This document shows, piece by piece, positions 24,442 to 33,063 of a DNA stretch of 39,561 nt; the stretch's first letter is position 1; each line of letters begins with the position of its first letter. This DNA comes from Methanomassiliicoccaceae archaeon UBA72 (GTDB lineage: Archaea; Thermoplasmatota; Thermoplasmata; Methanomassiliicoccales; Methanomethylophilaceae), in the NCBI GenBank assembly GCA_002509405.1, contig DAVO01000015.1:1-39561 (forward strand), in the 5' to 3' direction. The notes below the pieces were generated by a model. The model made no database searches and was not told the origin of the DNA. It saw only the letters and a program-made list of their open reading frames with translations. The position numbers and the translations under genes were made by a program.

Positions 24442-25026
24442 TCAGAAGAGCTCGAGAGCCGCCGCGACCGCCGCCTCTATCGCCAGCGGCATGGTCTCTC
24501 CGCCGCCTACGATAATGACGTCGCTTCCGGTCATTCCGATGACCTCGCGGATCTCTTTGGCGAGGCGCGGATTCTCCTCGTCGACGTTCCAGTCGGGAGG
24601 TATCAGAAGCTTGCCGTCACGGATGACGAGCGTGGTGCATCCGGTGGCCCCGGCCTTGATTCCGGCATCGCGCTGCTGCATGCCGTTGAATACTTTGTCG
24701 GAGACTCCCAGGACGAGAAGGCTCTGCGTGTACTTTCCGACCACTGAATCGCCCACGTTCAGGTCTATGACCCGGATAGGCATCTGCTCCAGGTAGCTGC
24801 GGCCGGCCTTGGTGATCATGATCCCCGTCTGTTTGACGGAGATCAGTCCCCAGTCCCTCAGGGTGTCGACCATTCGTCGCATGCTTCCTTCGCCCACTCC
24901 GACAGTCTCGGAGAGTCGCTTGCGCCCAATTCTCCTGCCATCAGAGAGGGTGTGCAACGTCCAATATACATTGGCGTCGCTGAACCTGAACATCGGTCCG
25001 TATTGCGGCTCATCAATTATCTTCAT
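24442..25026 (-). CDS. Archaeal winged-helix protein with a C-terminal ligand-like domain (DUF4443 type)
   Basis: A 194-residue protein. Residues about 15-80 form a winged helix (RKRLSETVGVGEGSMRRMVDTL, then GLISVKQTGIMITKAG). The C-terminal part (about 85-194) matches the DUF4443 type by pattern, with AGATGCTTLVIRDGKLLIPP and the Gly-rich VIIVGGGETMPLAIEAAVAAAL, which may bind a phosphate or nucleotide. I take it as a transcription regulator with a small-molecule sensor. It starts 22 bases after metK with GGTGATC upstream, so it probably shares the metK transcript. Confidence 0.68.
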   Translation of the reverse strand: MKIIDEPQYGPMFRFSDANVYWTLHTLSDGRRIGRKRLSETVGVGEGSMRRMVDTLRDWGLISVKQTGIMITKAGRSYLEQMPIRVIDLNVGDSVVGKYTQSLLVLGVSDKVFNGMQQRDAGIKAGATGCTTLVIRDGKLLIPPDWNVDEENPRLAKEIREVIGMTGSDVIIVGGGETMPLAIEAAVAAALELF

Positions 25027-25048
25027 ATCCAGATCACCGGAAGAGGAC

Positions 25049-26272
25049 TCAGAAGGTCCTTACTTTGCCGGTCGTGATAAGCTCTGTGACCTTATCAATG
25101 TTGTCAAGCCAATGCTCCATTATGCCTTCCGCGTCGGATTTCCACTTGGATATCTCCTTCGGGTTGTCCGCGCCGGGGGCCAGCACCTGTATGGAAGCGT
25201 TGAGCGGCTGGGATATGGGCTTTCCGATCTGCGAGAGGAGGCGCACGCGTATCTCGGCCTCGGGGCCGATCTCCTTGGATATCTCCTCCGCGACGAGCTT
25301 GGACATCACGTTGTAGATCTTTCCGATGTGGGTTATGGGGTTCTTTCCTGAGGTGGCCTCCATGGACATCGGCCTGTAAGGCGTGATAAGTCCGTTGCAT
25401 CTGTTACCTCTTCCGACCGACCCGTCGTCTCCCATCTCCTGGGACATTCCTGTGACCGTGAGATAGTAGACGTTGCGGGAGTAGTCGTCCCCCGTGTTGA
25501 CGTCCACGTTTACGTTCACGTCCTCGTTCCCGATGATCTTGAGCGCGTTGTCTGTTACCTCGTCCTTAAGCTGGACCATCGCGGACTTGTATGCATCCGC
25601 ATCGGTGAGATACTTGTCCACCATGGCGCATGCCACTGTGAGGGTGACGTCCTTTCCGATCCTGGAGGCCATGACCTTCACGTCCTGGCCTGTCTCAGGC
25701 ATCTTCTTCTTGAGCGGGCCGTTGATGAACTCCTCCGTCTCGAGGGTCAGCCTGTCGGTGATCGAGAACGGCGCATAGCCCACTCCGAAGGAAGTGTCGT
25801 TGGCGTGGTACCCGGACGCTTTGTAGACGCCGGTAAGGTCGTCCGAGCCGAGACCGATCCTGGCATCCATTATGACCTCCGAGCTCACGTCGAGGTTGGG
25901 GAAAGTTTTGTCGAGGTACTCTTTGGCCGCCTTGAGTGCGACCGGCTTGCAGGGTAGGAATTTGAGCTCCTTCTCGACCTCCACCTCTGTGGTGGCGCGC
26001 CCTACCAGAAGTATGTACGACGGGTCGATGATCGTTCCTCCGCCGAACTTCGGGTGGGCCCTTCCTGCAGCGATCTGGGTCTCGTCTGTGTTGTGATGGA
26101 GGACGTGACCGAACTCCTTGACGTACATTTTGCAGAGCGCTCTGCTCACCGACTCCGCGATACCGTCCGAAACGCTGTCGGGGTGCCCGATGCCTTTTCT
26201 CTCGACGATCTCGACTTTTCTGTTCGGTACCGGCAGTTCGTCGATACCCTCAATGTAAATGTGCTTAGCCAT
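25049..26272 (-). CDS. mat: S-adenosylmethionine synthetase, archaeal type
   Basis: A 407-residue archaeal methionine adenosyltransferase, a family distantly related to bacterial MetK. Characteristic segments are VERKGIGHPDSVSDGIAESV near the N-terminus, HHNTDETQIAAGRAHPKFGG, SDDLTGVYKASGYHANDTS and the C-terminal DGSVGRGNRCNGLITPYRP followed by MSMEATSGKNP. It makes SAM from methionine and ATP. The ATG at 26272 has GAGGAG 8 bases upstream. A divergent HTH-CBS regulator lies across a 105-base gap that holds a shared symmetrical TATA box and a 12-bp palindrome. Confidence 0.96.
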   Translation of the reverse strand: MAKHIYIEGIDELPVPNRKVEIVERKGIGHPDSVSDGIAESVSRALCKMYVKEFGHVLHHNTDETQIAAGRAHPKFGGGTIIDPSYILLVGRATTEVEVEKELKFLPCKPVALKAAKEYLDKTFPNLDVSSEVIMDARIGLGSDDLTGVYKASGYHANDTSFGVGYAPFSITDRLTLETEEFINGPLKKKMPETGQDVKVMASRIGKDVTLTVACAMVDKYLTDADAYKSAMVQLKDEVTDNALKIIGNEDVNVNVDVNTGDDYSRNVYYLTVTGMSQEMGDDGSVGRGNRCNGLITPYRPMSMEATSGKNPITHIGKIYNVMSKLVAEEISKEIGPEAEIRVRLLSQIGKPISQPLNASIQVLAPGADNPKEISKWKSDAEGIMEHWLDNIDKVTELITTGKVRTF

Positions 26273-26285
26273 CTCGATAGCTCCT

Positions 26286-26297
26286 CAGCATATGCTG
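26286..26297. promoter_or_regulatory. 12-bp perfect palindrome at the predicted metK transcription start
   Basis: CAGCATATGCTG lies between the metK ribosome-binding site and the TATA box, where the metK transcript should begin. A repressor bound here would block metK. The adjacent divergent HTH-CBS regulator is the obvious candidate ligand. Confidence 0.4.
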
Positions 26298-26321
26298 CGA
26301 AGAAGTCGTACATATTCATTA

Positions 26322-26329
26322 TTTATAAA
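26322..26329. promoter_or_regulatory. Symmetrical TATA box shared by metK and the HTH-CBS regulator
   Basis: TTTATAAA reads the same on both strands and lies midway between the divergent starts: about 52 bases from the metK ATG and 53 from the GTG of the regulator. It could serve both directions, leaving leaders of about 27 bases on each side. Confidence 0.45.
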
Positions 26330-26377
26330 TTAAACTGTAACAAATATTCAAATAAGAATAATAGCCTACCGTCACAT

Positions 26378-26941
26378 GTGAAATTCCCGCCGGAATCGGA
26401 TATCAAGAAGATGAGGAACGCCCTCGGGATAACCCAGTCCGAGCTTTCCAGGGAATCCGGGGTGAGCCAGAGCACCATCGCGAAGATAGAGGCAGGCAAG
26501 ACATATGCGAGCTACAGGACCGTGGCGAAGCTTTTCCAGACCCTAGAGAAAATGAACAGGAAAACAGGAATAGACCGTACGGCCGCGGACGTGGCCTCAG
26601 GTTCGCCGATCACGGTGGATGCAGACGACAGCCTGAGGGTCGCTTCGGACCTTATGAGACGGACCGGCTTCTCCCAGATGCCGGTGATGAGCGGCGAGAG
26701 CCCGGTGGGCAGCATATCCGAAAGGAGGATACTCGGACTTATCGAGCAGGGCATGAGCATGGATGAGCTTAGAAAAACTCCGATAAGGAAGGTCATGGGA
26801 GAATCCTTCCCCGTAGTATCGGAAAGCATGTCCCTGTCGGCCGTGGCGCAGCTCATGGGGGACAGCGACGCAGTACTCGTATCAAGACAGGGCAAGGTGA
26901 TCAGCATGATCACCAGCGCGGACCTCCTCAAACTGATCTGA
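26378..26941 (+). CDS. XRE-type helix-turn-helix regulator with two CBS domains
   Basis: A 187-residue archaeal regulator. The helix-turn-helix is MRNALGITQSELSRESGVSQ followed by STIAKIEAGKTY (about 12-43). Two CBS motifs follow: ADVASGSPITVDADDSLRVA with SQMPVMSGESPVGSISERRI, and RKVMGESFPVVSESMSLSAV with AVLVSRQGKVISMITSADLL. CBS pairs bind adenosyl ligands such as AMP or SAM. The start is the GTG at 26378; the frame is open further upstream but that part overlaps metK. Divergence from metK suggests control of SAM synthesis. It overlaps the convergent RNase Z gene by 14 bases. Confidence 0.85.
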   Translation: MKFPPESDIKKMRNALGITQSELSRESGVSQSTIAKIEAGKTYASYRTVAKLFQTLEKMNRKTGIDRTAADVASGSPITVDADDSLRVASDLMRRTGFSQMPVMSGESPVGSISERRILGLIEQGMSMDELRKTPIRKVMGESFPVVSESMSLSAVAQLMGDSDAVLVSRQGKVISMITSADLLKLI

Positions 26942-27833
26942 TCTCTTTCCTGGTCACGACCAGATGCATGAGGTCTTCCGCAACCATGGTGTCGGGAAAT
27001 ATTGCAACGGCCTCTTCCAGGATTGGCGAGCGGTCCTTGTAACGGTTGCTGACGTGATTCAGGACCAGGGCCCTGACGCCGCACTCCTTTGCGATCTCGG
27101 CGGCCTGGACCGAGGTCGTGTGGTTGTGCTTTACTGCAGACTCGGTCTCATCGAAACCAAAAGTCGCCTCGTGTACCAGCACGTCGGCTCCCATGGCAGC
27201 AGAACGGACCTCTTCGCATGGAAGCGTATCTCCGGTATAGATTATCCTTATGCCTTTGACCGTTCCGGAAGATATATCTTCAGAAGATATGCCGTCCACC
27301 ACCTTACCTTCTTTAATAAGCCTGATGTCGGCGTGCGTCATTCCTTTTTCGGCCGCCTTGCCTGCATCTATCCTGATTGTGTCGTCCTCGGAGAATACAA
27401 ATCCCAAAGAAGGCACCCCGTGTCTGGTCGGAAAGGATGTGACGGAGAAACCAGAAAAACGGAAGGATTCGCCACCGGCCGATTCGGCTATTGCCAGTTC
27501 AAAAGGCAGACTGTCTCCGCATGCACCGAGTATGTTGCAGAGCAGACTTTCTATGCCTTCAGGTCCGACTATGCGCAGAGGCTCCGTCCTTCCGGACAGC
27601 CCCATCGTCAAAAGCAGCCCCGGGAGCCCCAGGAAATGATCTCCGTGGAGGTGTGTCACGAAAACCGCCTCCACCTTCATGAAAGACAGCGGGGACACCA
27701 TCAGCTGCCTCTGGGTACCCTCTCCGCAGTCGAATAGCACCACTTCCCGGCCCTGACGTAACGCCATCGCGGGCAGCCCCCTCTCCCTCGAAGGGACGCT
27801 GGCACCTGTGCCGAGAAAGATGATCTCGGTCAT
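26928..27833 (-). CDS. rnz: Ribonuclease Z
   Basis: A 301-residue metallo-beta-lactamase-fold tRNase Z. Ligands: THLHGDHFLGLPG (His61, His63, Asp65, His66), then IIYTGDT, VHEATF and the C-terminal LVLNHVSNRY; the substrate-binding N-terminus is FLGTGASVPSRERG. It cuts the 3' trailer of tRNA precursors, needed for the tRNA in this window, which lacks an encoded CCA. The ATG overlaps the stop of the upstream small gene by one base. Confidence 0.95.
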   Translation of the reverse strand: MTEIIFLGTGASVPSRERGLPAMALRQGREVVLFDCGEGTQRQLMVSPLSFMKVEAVFVTHLHGDHFLGLPGLLLTMGLSGRTEPLRIVGPEGIESLLCNILGACGDSLPFELAIAESAGGESFRFSGFSVTSFPTRHGVPSLGFVFSEDDTIRIDAGKAAEKGMTHADIRLIKEGKVVDGISSEDISSGTVKGIRIIYTGDTLPCEEVRSAAMGADVLVHEATFGFDETESAVKHNHTTSVQAAEIAKECGVRALVLNHVSNRYKDRSPILEEAVAIFPDTMVAEDLMHLVVTRKEIRSV

Positions 27834-28045
27834 CAGAAAATACGGTCCAGATCTCTGGATTTCTTGGTCTGTTTTTTGAACTCGCGGTAGTGATCTTTGC
27901 AGAGGTGAACCTGACGGTGGTCTCCGGCTTTGAGCTTCAGATCTGTCTCAGACACCTGCTTGTAGTTGAAAGAGCGCTCGGAATCGGAGCTGCATCCCTC
28001 TACGTCGCACACCTCGGTCTTTTCGCTGTGTTTGGCCATTGCCAT
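27833..28045 (-). CDS. Small zinc-finger-like protein coupled to RNase Z
   Basis: A 70-residue basic protein with a likely metal site from CDVEGC (CX4C) and HLCKDHYREF (CX2H). The C-terminus is highly charged (KKQTKKSRDLDRIF). I do not recognise the family. A TATA-like ATATATTT at 28069-28076 is about 27 bases before the first ATG (28045); a second ATG lies at 28039. Its stop overlaps the start of rnz (TGATG), so the two are co-translated; a role near tRNA or RNA processing is only inferred. Confidence 0.65.
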   Translation of the reverse strand: MAMAKHSEKTEVCDVEGCSSDSERSFNYKQVSETDLKLKAGDHRQVHLCKDHYREFKKQTKKSRDLDRIF

Positions 28046-28103
28046 GTGCTTCCGAAGGCCGTCGTCCGATATATTTGTTCACTTCGTATCGATACCCTAG
28101 GGC

Positions 28104-28114
28104 AAATTATATTG
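28104..28114 (+). promoter_or_regulatory. TATA-like box of rpe
   Basis: AAATTATATTG centred about 29 bases before the ATG at 28138. A start of transcription near 28134 would exclude the earlier ATGs at 28117 and 28120. Confidence 0.45.
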
Positions 28115-28137
28115 TGATGATGTCATATGCCGGGGCG

Positions 28138-28797
28138 ATGACGAAGGTATCTGCTTCCATTCTCTCGGCGGATTTCTCCCGCCTCGGCGAGGAGATGAAA
28201 AGATTGGAGGCTTCGGGTTCCGACTGGGCGCACGTGGATGTAATGGACGGGATGTTTGTTCCAAACATAACAATAGGCCCCTCGGTGATCAAGGCAATAA
28301 GAAGATGTGCCAGAATACCATTTGACGTCCATCTCATGATCCAGCGGCCGGAGAGGTACATCGACGATTTCATAACGGCCGGAGCCGATTATCTAACAGT
28401 CCACCCTGAGGCGGACGGGGATCTCCTAGGAGCGATGAGGAAGATTACTGATGCGGGTGTCAGGGCGGGAATCTCGATCAACCCCGAAACTGAAGTGAAA
28501 GTACTGGACAAATATTTGGACAAAGCAGACCTGGTGCTGGTAATGACCGTACACCCGGGGTTCGGAGGCCAGAGCTTTATTTCTTCGGGTTTGGACAAGG
28601 TACGCTATGTCAGAAAGTGGGCTGACGAGCATAATCCCAAGCTCGAAATCTCTGTGGACGGGGGAATAAACCGTTCCACGGGTGCGGAGTGCGTAAGGGC
28701 CGGAGCGACCGTGCTAGCAGCGGGAAGCGCCCTCTTCGGGCTGGAAGACATGTCCCCGGAGATTAAGATCTGGCAGGGATTCGGCCCTGACCCGTGA
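28138..28797 (+). CDS. rpe: Ribulose-phosphate 3-epimerase
   Basis: A 219-residue TIM-barrel epimerase that interconverts ribulose 5-phosphate and xylulose 5-phosphate. Motifs in order: KVSASILSADFSRLGEE, AHVDVMDGMFVPNITIGP (catalytic Asp and metal site), FDVHLMIQRPERYI, VMTVHPGFGGQSF and EISVDGGIN with the second catalytic Asp. The ATG at 28138 is chosen from the family N-terminus and the TATA distance. It is followed after 9 bases by fen, so both may be on one transcript. Confidence 0.93.
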   Translation: MTKVSASILSADFSRLGEEMKRLEASGSDWAHVDVMDGMFVPNITIGPSVIKAIRRCARIPFDVHLMIQRPERYIDDFITAGADYLTVHPEADGDLLGAMRKITDAGVRAGISINPETEVKVLDKYLDKADLVLVMTVHPGFGGQSFISSGLDKVRYVRKWADEHNPKLEISVDGGINRSTGAECVRAGATVLAAGSALFGLEDMSPEIKIWQGFGPDP

Positions 28798-28806
28798 GGC
28801 AGTAAA

Positions 28807-29835
28807 ATGGGCGTGAATCTTTCAGGACTGGCAAACCCTGTTTCCGTCGAACTTTCAGACCTCAACGGGAAATCTGTTGCGATCGATGCTTACAACACGA
28901 TATATCAGTTCCTTTCCACAATACGTCAGCCCGACGGACATCCGCTCTGCGATTCCAAGGGTCGCATATCCTCGCATCTTTCAGGCATCCTGTATCGGAC
29001 GGCCAACATGATCGAGGCCGGAATAGAGCCGTCTTTTGTATTCGACGGAAAACCCCACGAAATGAAGAAAGACACCTTGGACGGCCGTCGGGAAAGACGG
29101 GAGAGGGCCAAGGATGAATGGGAGGAGGCCATCGAGGAGGGCGATTTGAAAAAAGCGTTCTCGAAAGCCCAACAGACATCCCGCATGACGCCGGAGATTT
29201 CCGAGTCCTCCAAGGAGCTCATATCATATCTGGGACTTCCGATAGTGCAGGCTCCGAGCGATGGGGAGGCACAGGGCGCATATATGTGCGCCAAAGGGGA
29301 CGTCTGGGCATCTGCCTCCCAAGATTTCGATTCTCTTCTTTTCGGAGCACCGGTGCTTGTGAGGAACATAACAATGGCCGGAAGGCGCAAAATGCCTGGA
29401 AGGGATCAGTTCAAGGAAGTGAAAACCGAGGTGACCGATCTGAAAGAATTCCTCTCGTCTCTCGGGATCACAAGAGAACAACTGGTGGACATGGGCATAC
29501 TGATAGGTACGGACTTCAACCCCGGAATCAAAGGAATCGGTCCAAAGAAAAGTTTGAAGCTTATAAAGGAACACGGTGACCTGGAACATGTACTGGCACA
29601 TATCGGGGAAGAAATTCCTGACTATCAGGAAATAAGAGAAATCTTCCTTTACAGCCCTAACACCGACGACTACGAACTCGAACCTGGACAAGTGGACCGG
29701 AAGGCCGTCCTTGACCTGCTGACCTCATACGACTTCTCGCCTGTCAGAGTGGAAGCTGCCCTAGACCGTATGGAGAAATGCAGAACGGCCAACAGATCCA
29801 AACGCTCCCAGCGCTCGCTGGATGCATGGTTCTGA
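28807..29835 (+). CDS. fen: Flap endonuclease 1
   Basis: A 342-residue structure-specific nuclease for Okazaki-fragment maturation and long-patch repair. N-terminal region: GKSVAIDAYNTIYQFLSTIR with the first metal Asp, then FVFDGKPHEMK. Internal region: APSDGEAQGAYM and ASQDFDSLLFG. The helix-hairpin-helix is GIKGIGPKKSLKLI. The C-terminal PIP box is SQRSLDAWF, which binds the PCNA clamp. All expected acidic residues are present. It starts 9 bases after rpe. Confidence 0.96.
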   Translation: MGVNLSGLANPVSVELSDLNGKSVAIDAYNTIYQFLSTIRQPDGHPLCDSKGRISSHLSGILYRTANMIEAGIEPSFVFDGKPHEMKKDTLDGRRERRERAKDEWEEAIEEGDLKKAFSKAQQTSRMTPEISESSKELISYLGLPIVQAPSDGEAQGAYMCAKGDVWASASQDFDSLLFGAPVLVRNITMAGRRKMPGRDQFKEVKTEVTDLKEFLSSLGITREQLVDMGILIGTDFNPGIKGIGPKKSLKLIKEHGDLEHVLAHIGEEIPDYQEIREIFLYSPNTDDYELEPGQVDRKAVLDLLTSYDFSPVRVEAALDRMEKCRTANRSKRSQRSLDAWF

Positions 29836-29857
29836 ACAGGCATTCGAGACAATTGGC

Positions 29858-29892
29858 GCCCTTCCCGCCTGTGAACGGGCAGGGCATTTTTT
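29858..29892 (+). terminator. Terminator hairpin with T run after fen
   Basis: GCCCT-T-CCCG, an 8-base loop, CGGG-C-AGGGC: a 9-bp stem with one mismatch, followed by A and six Ts. It lies 22 bases after the fen stop. Confidence 0.6.
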
Positions 29893-29910
29893 CAAGGTTT
29901 GTTTGGACCC

Positions 29911-32730
29911 TCAGCTCCTCCTGACAAAGAAAGCATACACTGCGAGTATATCCACGAACGCTATGGCGACGATTGCCGCCACGATATACAGCCCTGTGCT
30001 GACGCCTTGTAATCCTAAAGATTTCTCCTCTGAAATCACATACTTGGAACAGTGAGATATTACGAAGCTTACGGCTCCGTCCGTAACCGTCGCGGTCTGC
30101 TTCTCGCCCAGCCTACCGGCGCCCTCGTCGTAGAAGAACACTGATAGCTTGGTCCCGTCTTCGTATGCTCCGTCGAGATAATAAGTGACTGTAGCACACA
30201 TAGGCAGCACTCCTGTCGCCGAAAAATTAAGTACAAGCGGATTTTCGATGTTGGAGGAATCGATGAGTCTTTCGAGGTCGAAATCCGCAACGGCCCCACT
30301 TATTGCGGGAACGAATGTGCCAGCCTCATTTATGTAATCCCCCTCGAACGACCAGGAATATGCCACTGTGTCGTTTTCACCCAAAACGCTGAGGGTAAAA
30401 GTCTTTCCCGTCTCTGCGAGCCTTTCGAAGAACGAATTATCAAGTGCCCCTCCTGCAGATGGGCCCCTGATCTGAACCACAGGCGCCTCGTTCTGCGAGA
30501 TTATGTCATAGATCTCGTCATTGGGAATCGAATCATAGACATTTAGAGTCCAGGCAGCATAAAGGGTTGCATCGGAAAACGCAGAATACTCTGACACCGC
30601 GTTCCCCCATGGCGTGGTCGACCATCCGCAGAATCCGTATCCCGGACGGGGGGGCGCGGTTACATCTGCAAGGTCCAGTATCGTACCGCCGAGGACCGAC
30701 CGGGGGCCCGGTGCCGTTTCTTCAAATCCGTTCAGACTGAATGACACGACATATCTCATCGCGATCTCGAAAGCCACCGGGACCGTGCCTGTGTAATTGC
30801 CCGTTCCGGTAACCGCCGCCGCGGCGGATCCTGCTTTGATATTGTCGGTATAGGATATCACGTAGTCCCTGCCCTCCACAAGCAACTTGTTTCCGTCTGT
30901 CACCACGACCGGTTCCAAGGCTTGCCCGGTGTACTCTTGGTCGGGCGCATAGATCATTCCCTTGTCAATTCTTTTTGGTGATATTGACCAAATTATCTCC
31001 TCGCGTCCGTCGCCTCCGTCCGGCCAAGATGTTATGCTTTCATCAGTAAGCGCGGCCAGCGCCCTGTAGCTGCCGGCAATTGTACCAGTACTGCCAGATA
31101 ACATGTAACCTTCGCCATCCGAAACCCCTATCTGTTCTGTACCGTTGTAAACCAGACCGGTTTTGGCCACCGGTATCTGGATTACCTTCTTGCCGATCAG
31201 TAGAGTGCCACCTATGTAATCGAATTCGTAATTGTAAGCCGACCCTCCCGAAGGAACCAAATTATATGTGCCAGCATTGGTTCCGTTGTCAGATATTACA
31301 GGCACGGAATAACCGAGTGACGTTTCGGGACCTTCGCCTGTGACGAAACCTTCAACGGTAATGAGGAGGGAGGGAGTTTAGCCGAACACAATTCTCTCCC
31401 CCGAATATCTTGCGGTAAGCTTCGCTTTGGCGATTGTCCAGCTCAGAGTTTTAGGTTCAGTGGTGCCGTCAGACCAAACGGTGTTTGCAGAATCTCCCAG
31501 AGTGGCGATTGCAGAGTATGTGCCAGCGTTCAGTCCTGATGTGTCCCCGGCAAGAGTGTAACCGTCTCCGTTTTCTACACCTACTTGCTCAAATCCGATA
31601 TAAAACAGGTCCTGTTTGATATTTGGAGATGCAATTATTTTTTGTGAAACACTCAACGTTCCGTTTATAAATTCAATTTCATAGTTACGTGATGTCAACC
31701 CTGACACAAATATTGTATAATTACCAACTGGCGATAACGAACTATATTCACATTCGTAGGTCACAATGCCATCGATTGAGGATGATGTACTATCTCCAGT
31801 CATTAATCCCCTATATGAAATAGTGAACTGCGGAGTATCATTTCCTATCGTCACATTTTTATCGTCTGCCGTTATTTTTAGCGAAGCTTTGGCAATGACC
31901 CAGTCGAACGTCTTTGGTTCAATTGTCCCATCTGACCATTCAGTTTTTTCTGTATCCAATAGAGTAGCAATAGCAGAATACTCGCCAGCATTAAAGCCGA
32001 CTGGATTTCCAGTTAATATATATCCTTCCCCGCTTTCAACACCAATCTGTTCATTTCTATTATAGGTCAAATCTGTGCATTCTATTGGTACAGGGATAAT
32101 TTTTTTAGAAACTTCTAAGTTTCCATCGATGAATGAAATTTCATAGTTTGATGACGTGAGTCCAGAGACTGAAATTGTATAGTCTCCTATTGGTGAGTTT
32201 GGTTCATATTCACAGTCAAAAACTGGGACTCCTTCAAGGGATGACACGTTGTCTCCGAGTACAAACCCCTGATATGACAATCTGAATGATGGTACATCTC
32301 CTCCCACAATAATACTACAATCTTTGACCTTGACCAGCAATGGAGCCTTCAATATTGTCCAGTTTATTGTCTTCGGCTCCGTTGTCCCGTCGGGCCAAGT
32401 CGTGTTTATCGGATCATCCAGTGTGGCTATGGCCACATAGTCTCCGGCATCGGTACCAGTGTTTCCCGTCAGGGAATACCCGTCTCCGTCTGACATTCCG
32501 GTGATCAACGCCCCGCTGTAAACAAGAGAAATTTCCGTCAAAGATGCGTCGGAATTCATAATCGGGCCGCTGTCTCCGGAGGTGTCCGGTCCATCATCGA
32601 CGGCGAACATAAGGAGGCATGAAAATAATACGATTGCGAACAAGGCTGCGATAGCAATGAATGCTTTGTTTCTCAGTTCGGGCCCTGGTTTGGCTGCTTC
32701 TGTCTTCATGCTTGGCTTATTTTTTGGCAA
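29911..32730 (-). pseudogene. Large membrane-anchored repeat surface protein, interrupted by one in-frame TAA
   Basis: One frame of 939 codons, broken only by a TAA at 31380-31378 (codon 451). The first part has a cytoplasmic basic N-terminus and a hydrophobic anchor or signal at about 22-44. A composite repeat follows with a period of about 152 residues: a Ig-like unit (YSG...GDGY.LTGN...AGDY.AIATL...WPDGT) begins near residues 69, 221, 375 and 526, alternating with MBG-type units. Then comes an InlB/Listeria-type repeat (GYGFCGWSTTPWGNAVSEY, about 700-720) and a C-terminal transmembrane helix (LYIVAAIVAIAFVDILAVYAFF). The TAA falls inside the third MBG unit, in FG*TPSLLI, where a Glu would be expected. 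The two halves would otherwise be read as separate genes at 31378-32730 and 29911-31305. Confidence 0.8.
31600..32330 (-). repeat. AT-rich central repeats of the surface-protein gene
   Basis: The DNA of the second and third composite repeats is clearly richer in A+T (about 28-40% G+C in sampled 60-base lines) than the gene's ends and the neighbours (roughly 55-68%). The protein repeats are nevertheless alike, so the units have different histories or drifted differently. Confidence 0.5.
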
Positions 32731-33063
32731 ATATAAGTATTGCCTAAATTTTAAATAATATTATTGTTACAATATATAAATACATATATATTATTAAGTT
32801 CAGTTGAATGTATTTATATATTATATTTCAAAAATTAATATATATTATTCGACCAGTGTATATAGTATGTAATCTCTTTTCCGCCTCATGAAATGGCGAC
32901 GATGATATCCGGCCCGGCGTCCGTCCATACAACAAGCGAAGCCTGACGCGCGGACAGCGCTTCTGCGTCAAACGGTTAAAAACACAGCTGGGAGATTCTT
33001 TATAGGGGGGCGCGTATCAACGCGCACCGTCAGGAAGATAAACTTGACGCAGAAGGATTAGCG
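32731..33063. promoter_or_regulatory. AT-rich spacer and ileS leader
   Basis: The first 150 bases are very AT-rich with many TATA-like words. From about 32880 the sequence is GC-rich. A TATA box at 32859-32865 (TATATAG) would start a transcript near 32888, giving a long ileS leader; a second at 32998-33005 (CTTTATAG) would give a leader of about 35 bases. A 12-bp perfect inverted repeat spans 32960-32971 and 33044-33055; a 5-bp hairpin lies at 33010-33025. TGACGC occurs at 32944, 32965 (reverse) and 33045. Only very short ORFs are present, such as 17 codons from 32893. Confidence 0.5.

Noticed and set aside
26054..26377. N-terminal extension of the HTH-CBS regulator across the metK 5' end
   Set aside because: The frame is open, but its translation overlaps metK, has no homology, and the helix-turn-helix family start fits the GTG at 26378.
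31378..31380. Pyrrolysine insertion at the interrupting stop of the surface-protein gene
   Set aside because: The codon is TAA, not TAG, so pyrrolysine decoding cannot apply.
32885..32960. GC-rich island in the AT-rich spacer as a C/D box small RNA
   Set aside because: A GATGATA and a CTGA are present, but no internal C'/D' pair or terminal stem could be found, so the call is not supported.
32900..33063. T-box riboswitch in front of ileS
   Set aside because: No T-box consensus, specifier loop or terminator/antiterminator pair is visible, and T-boxes are bacterial.
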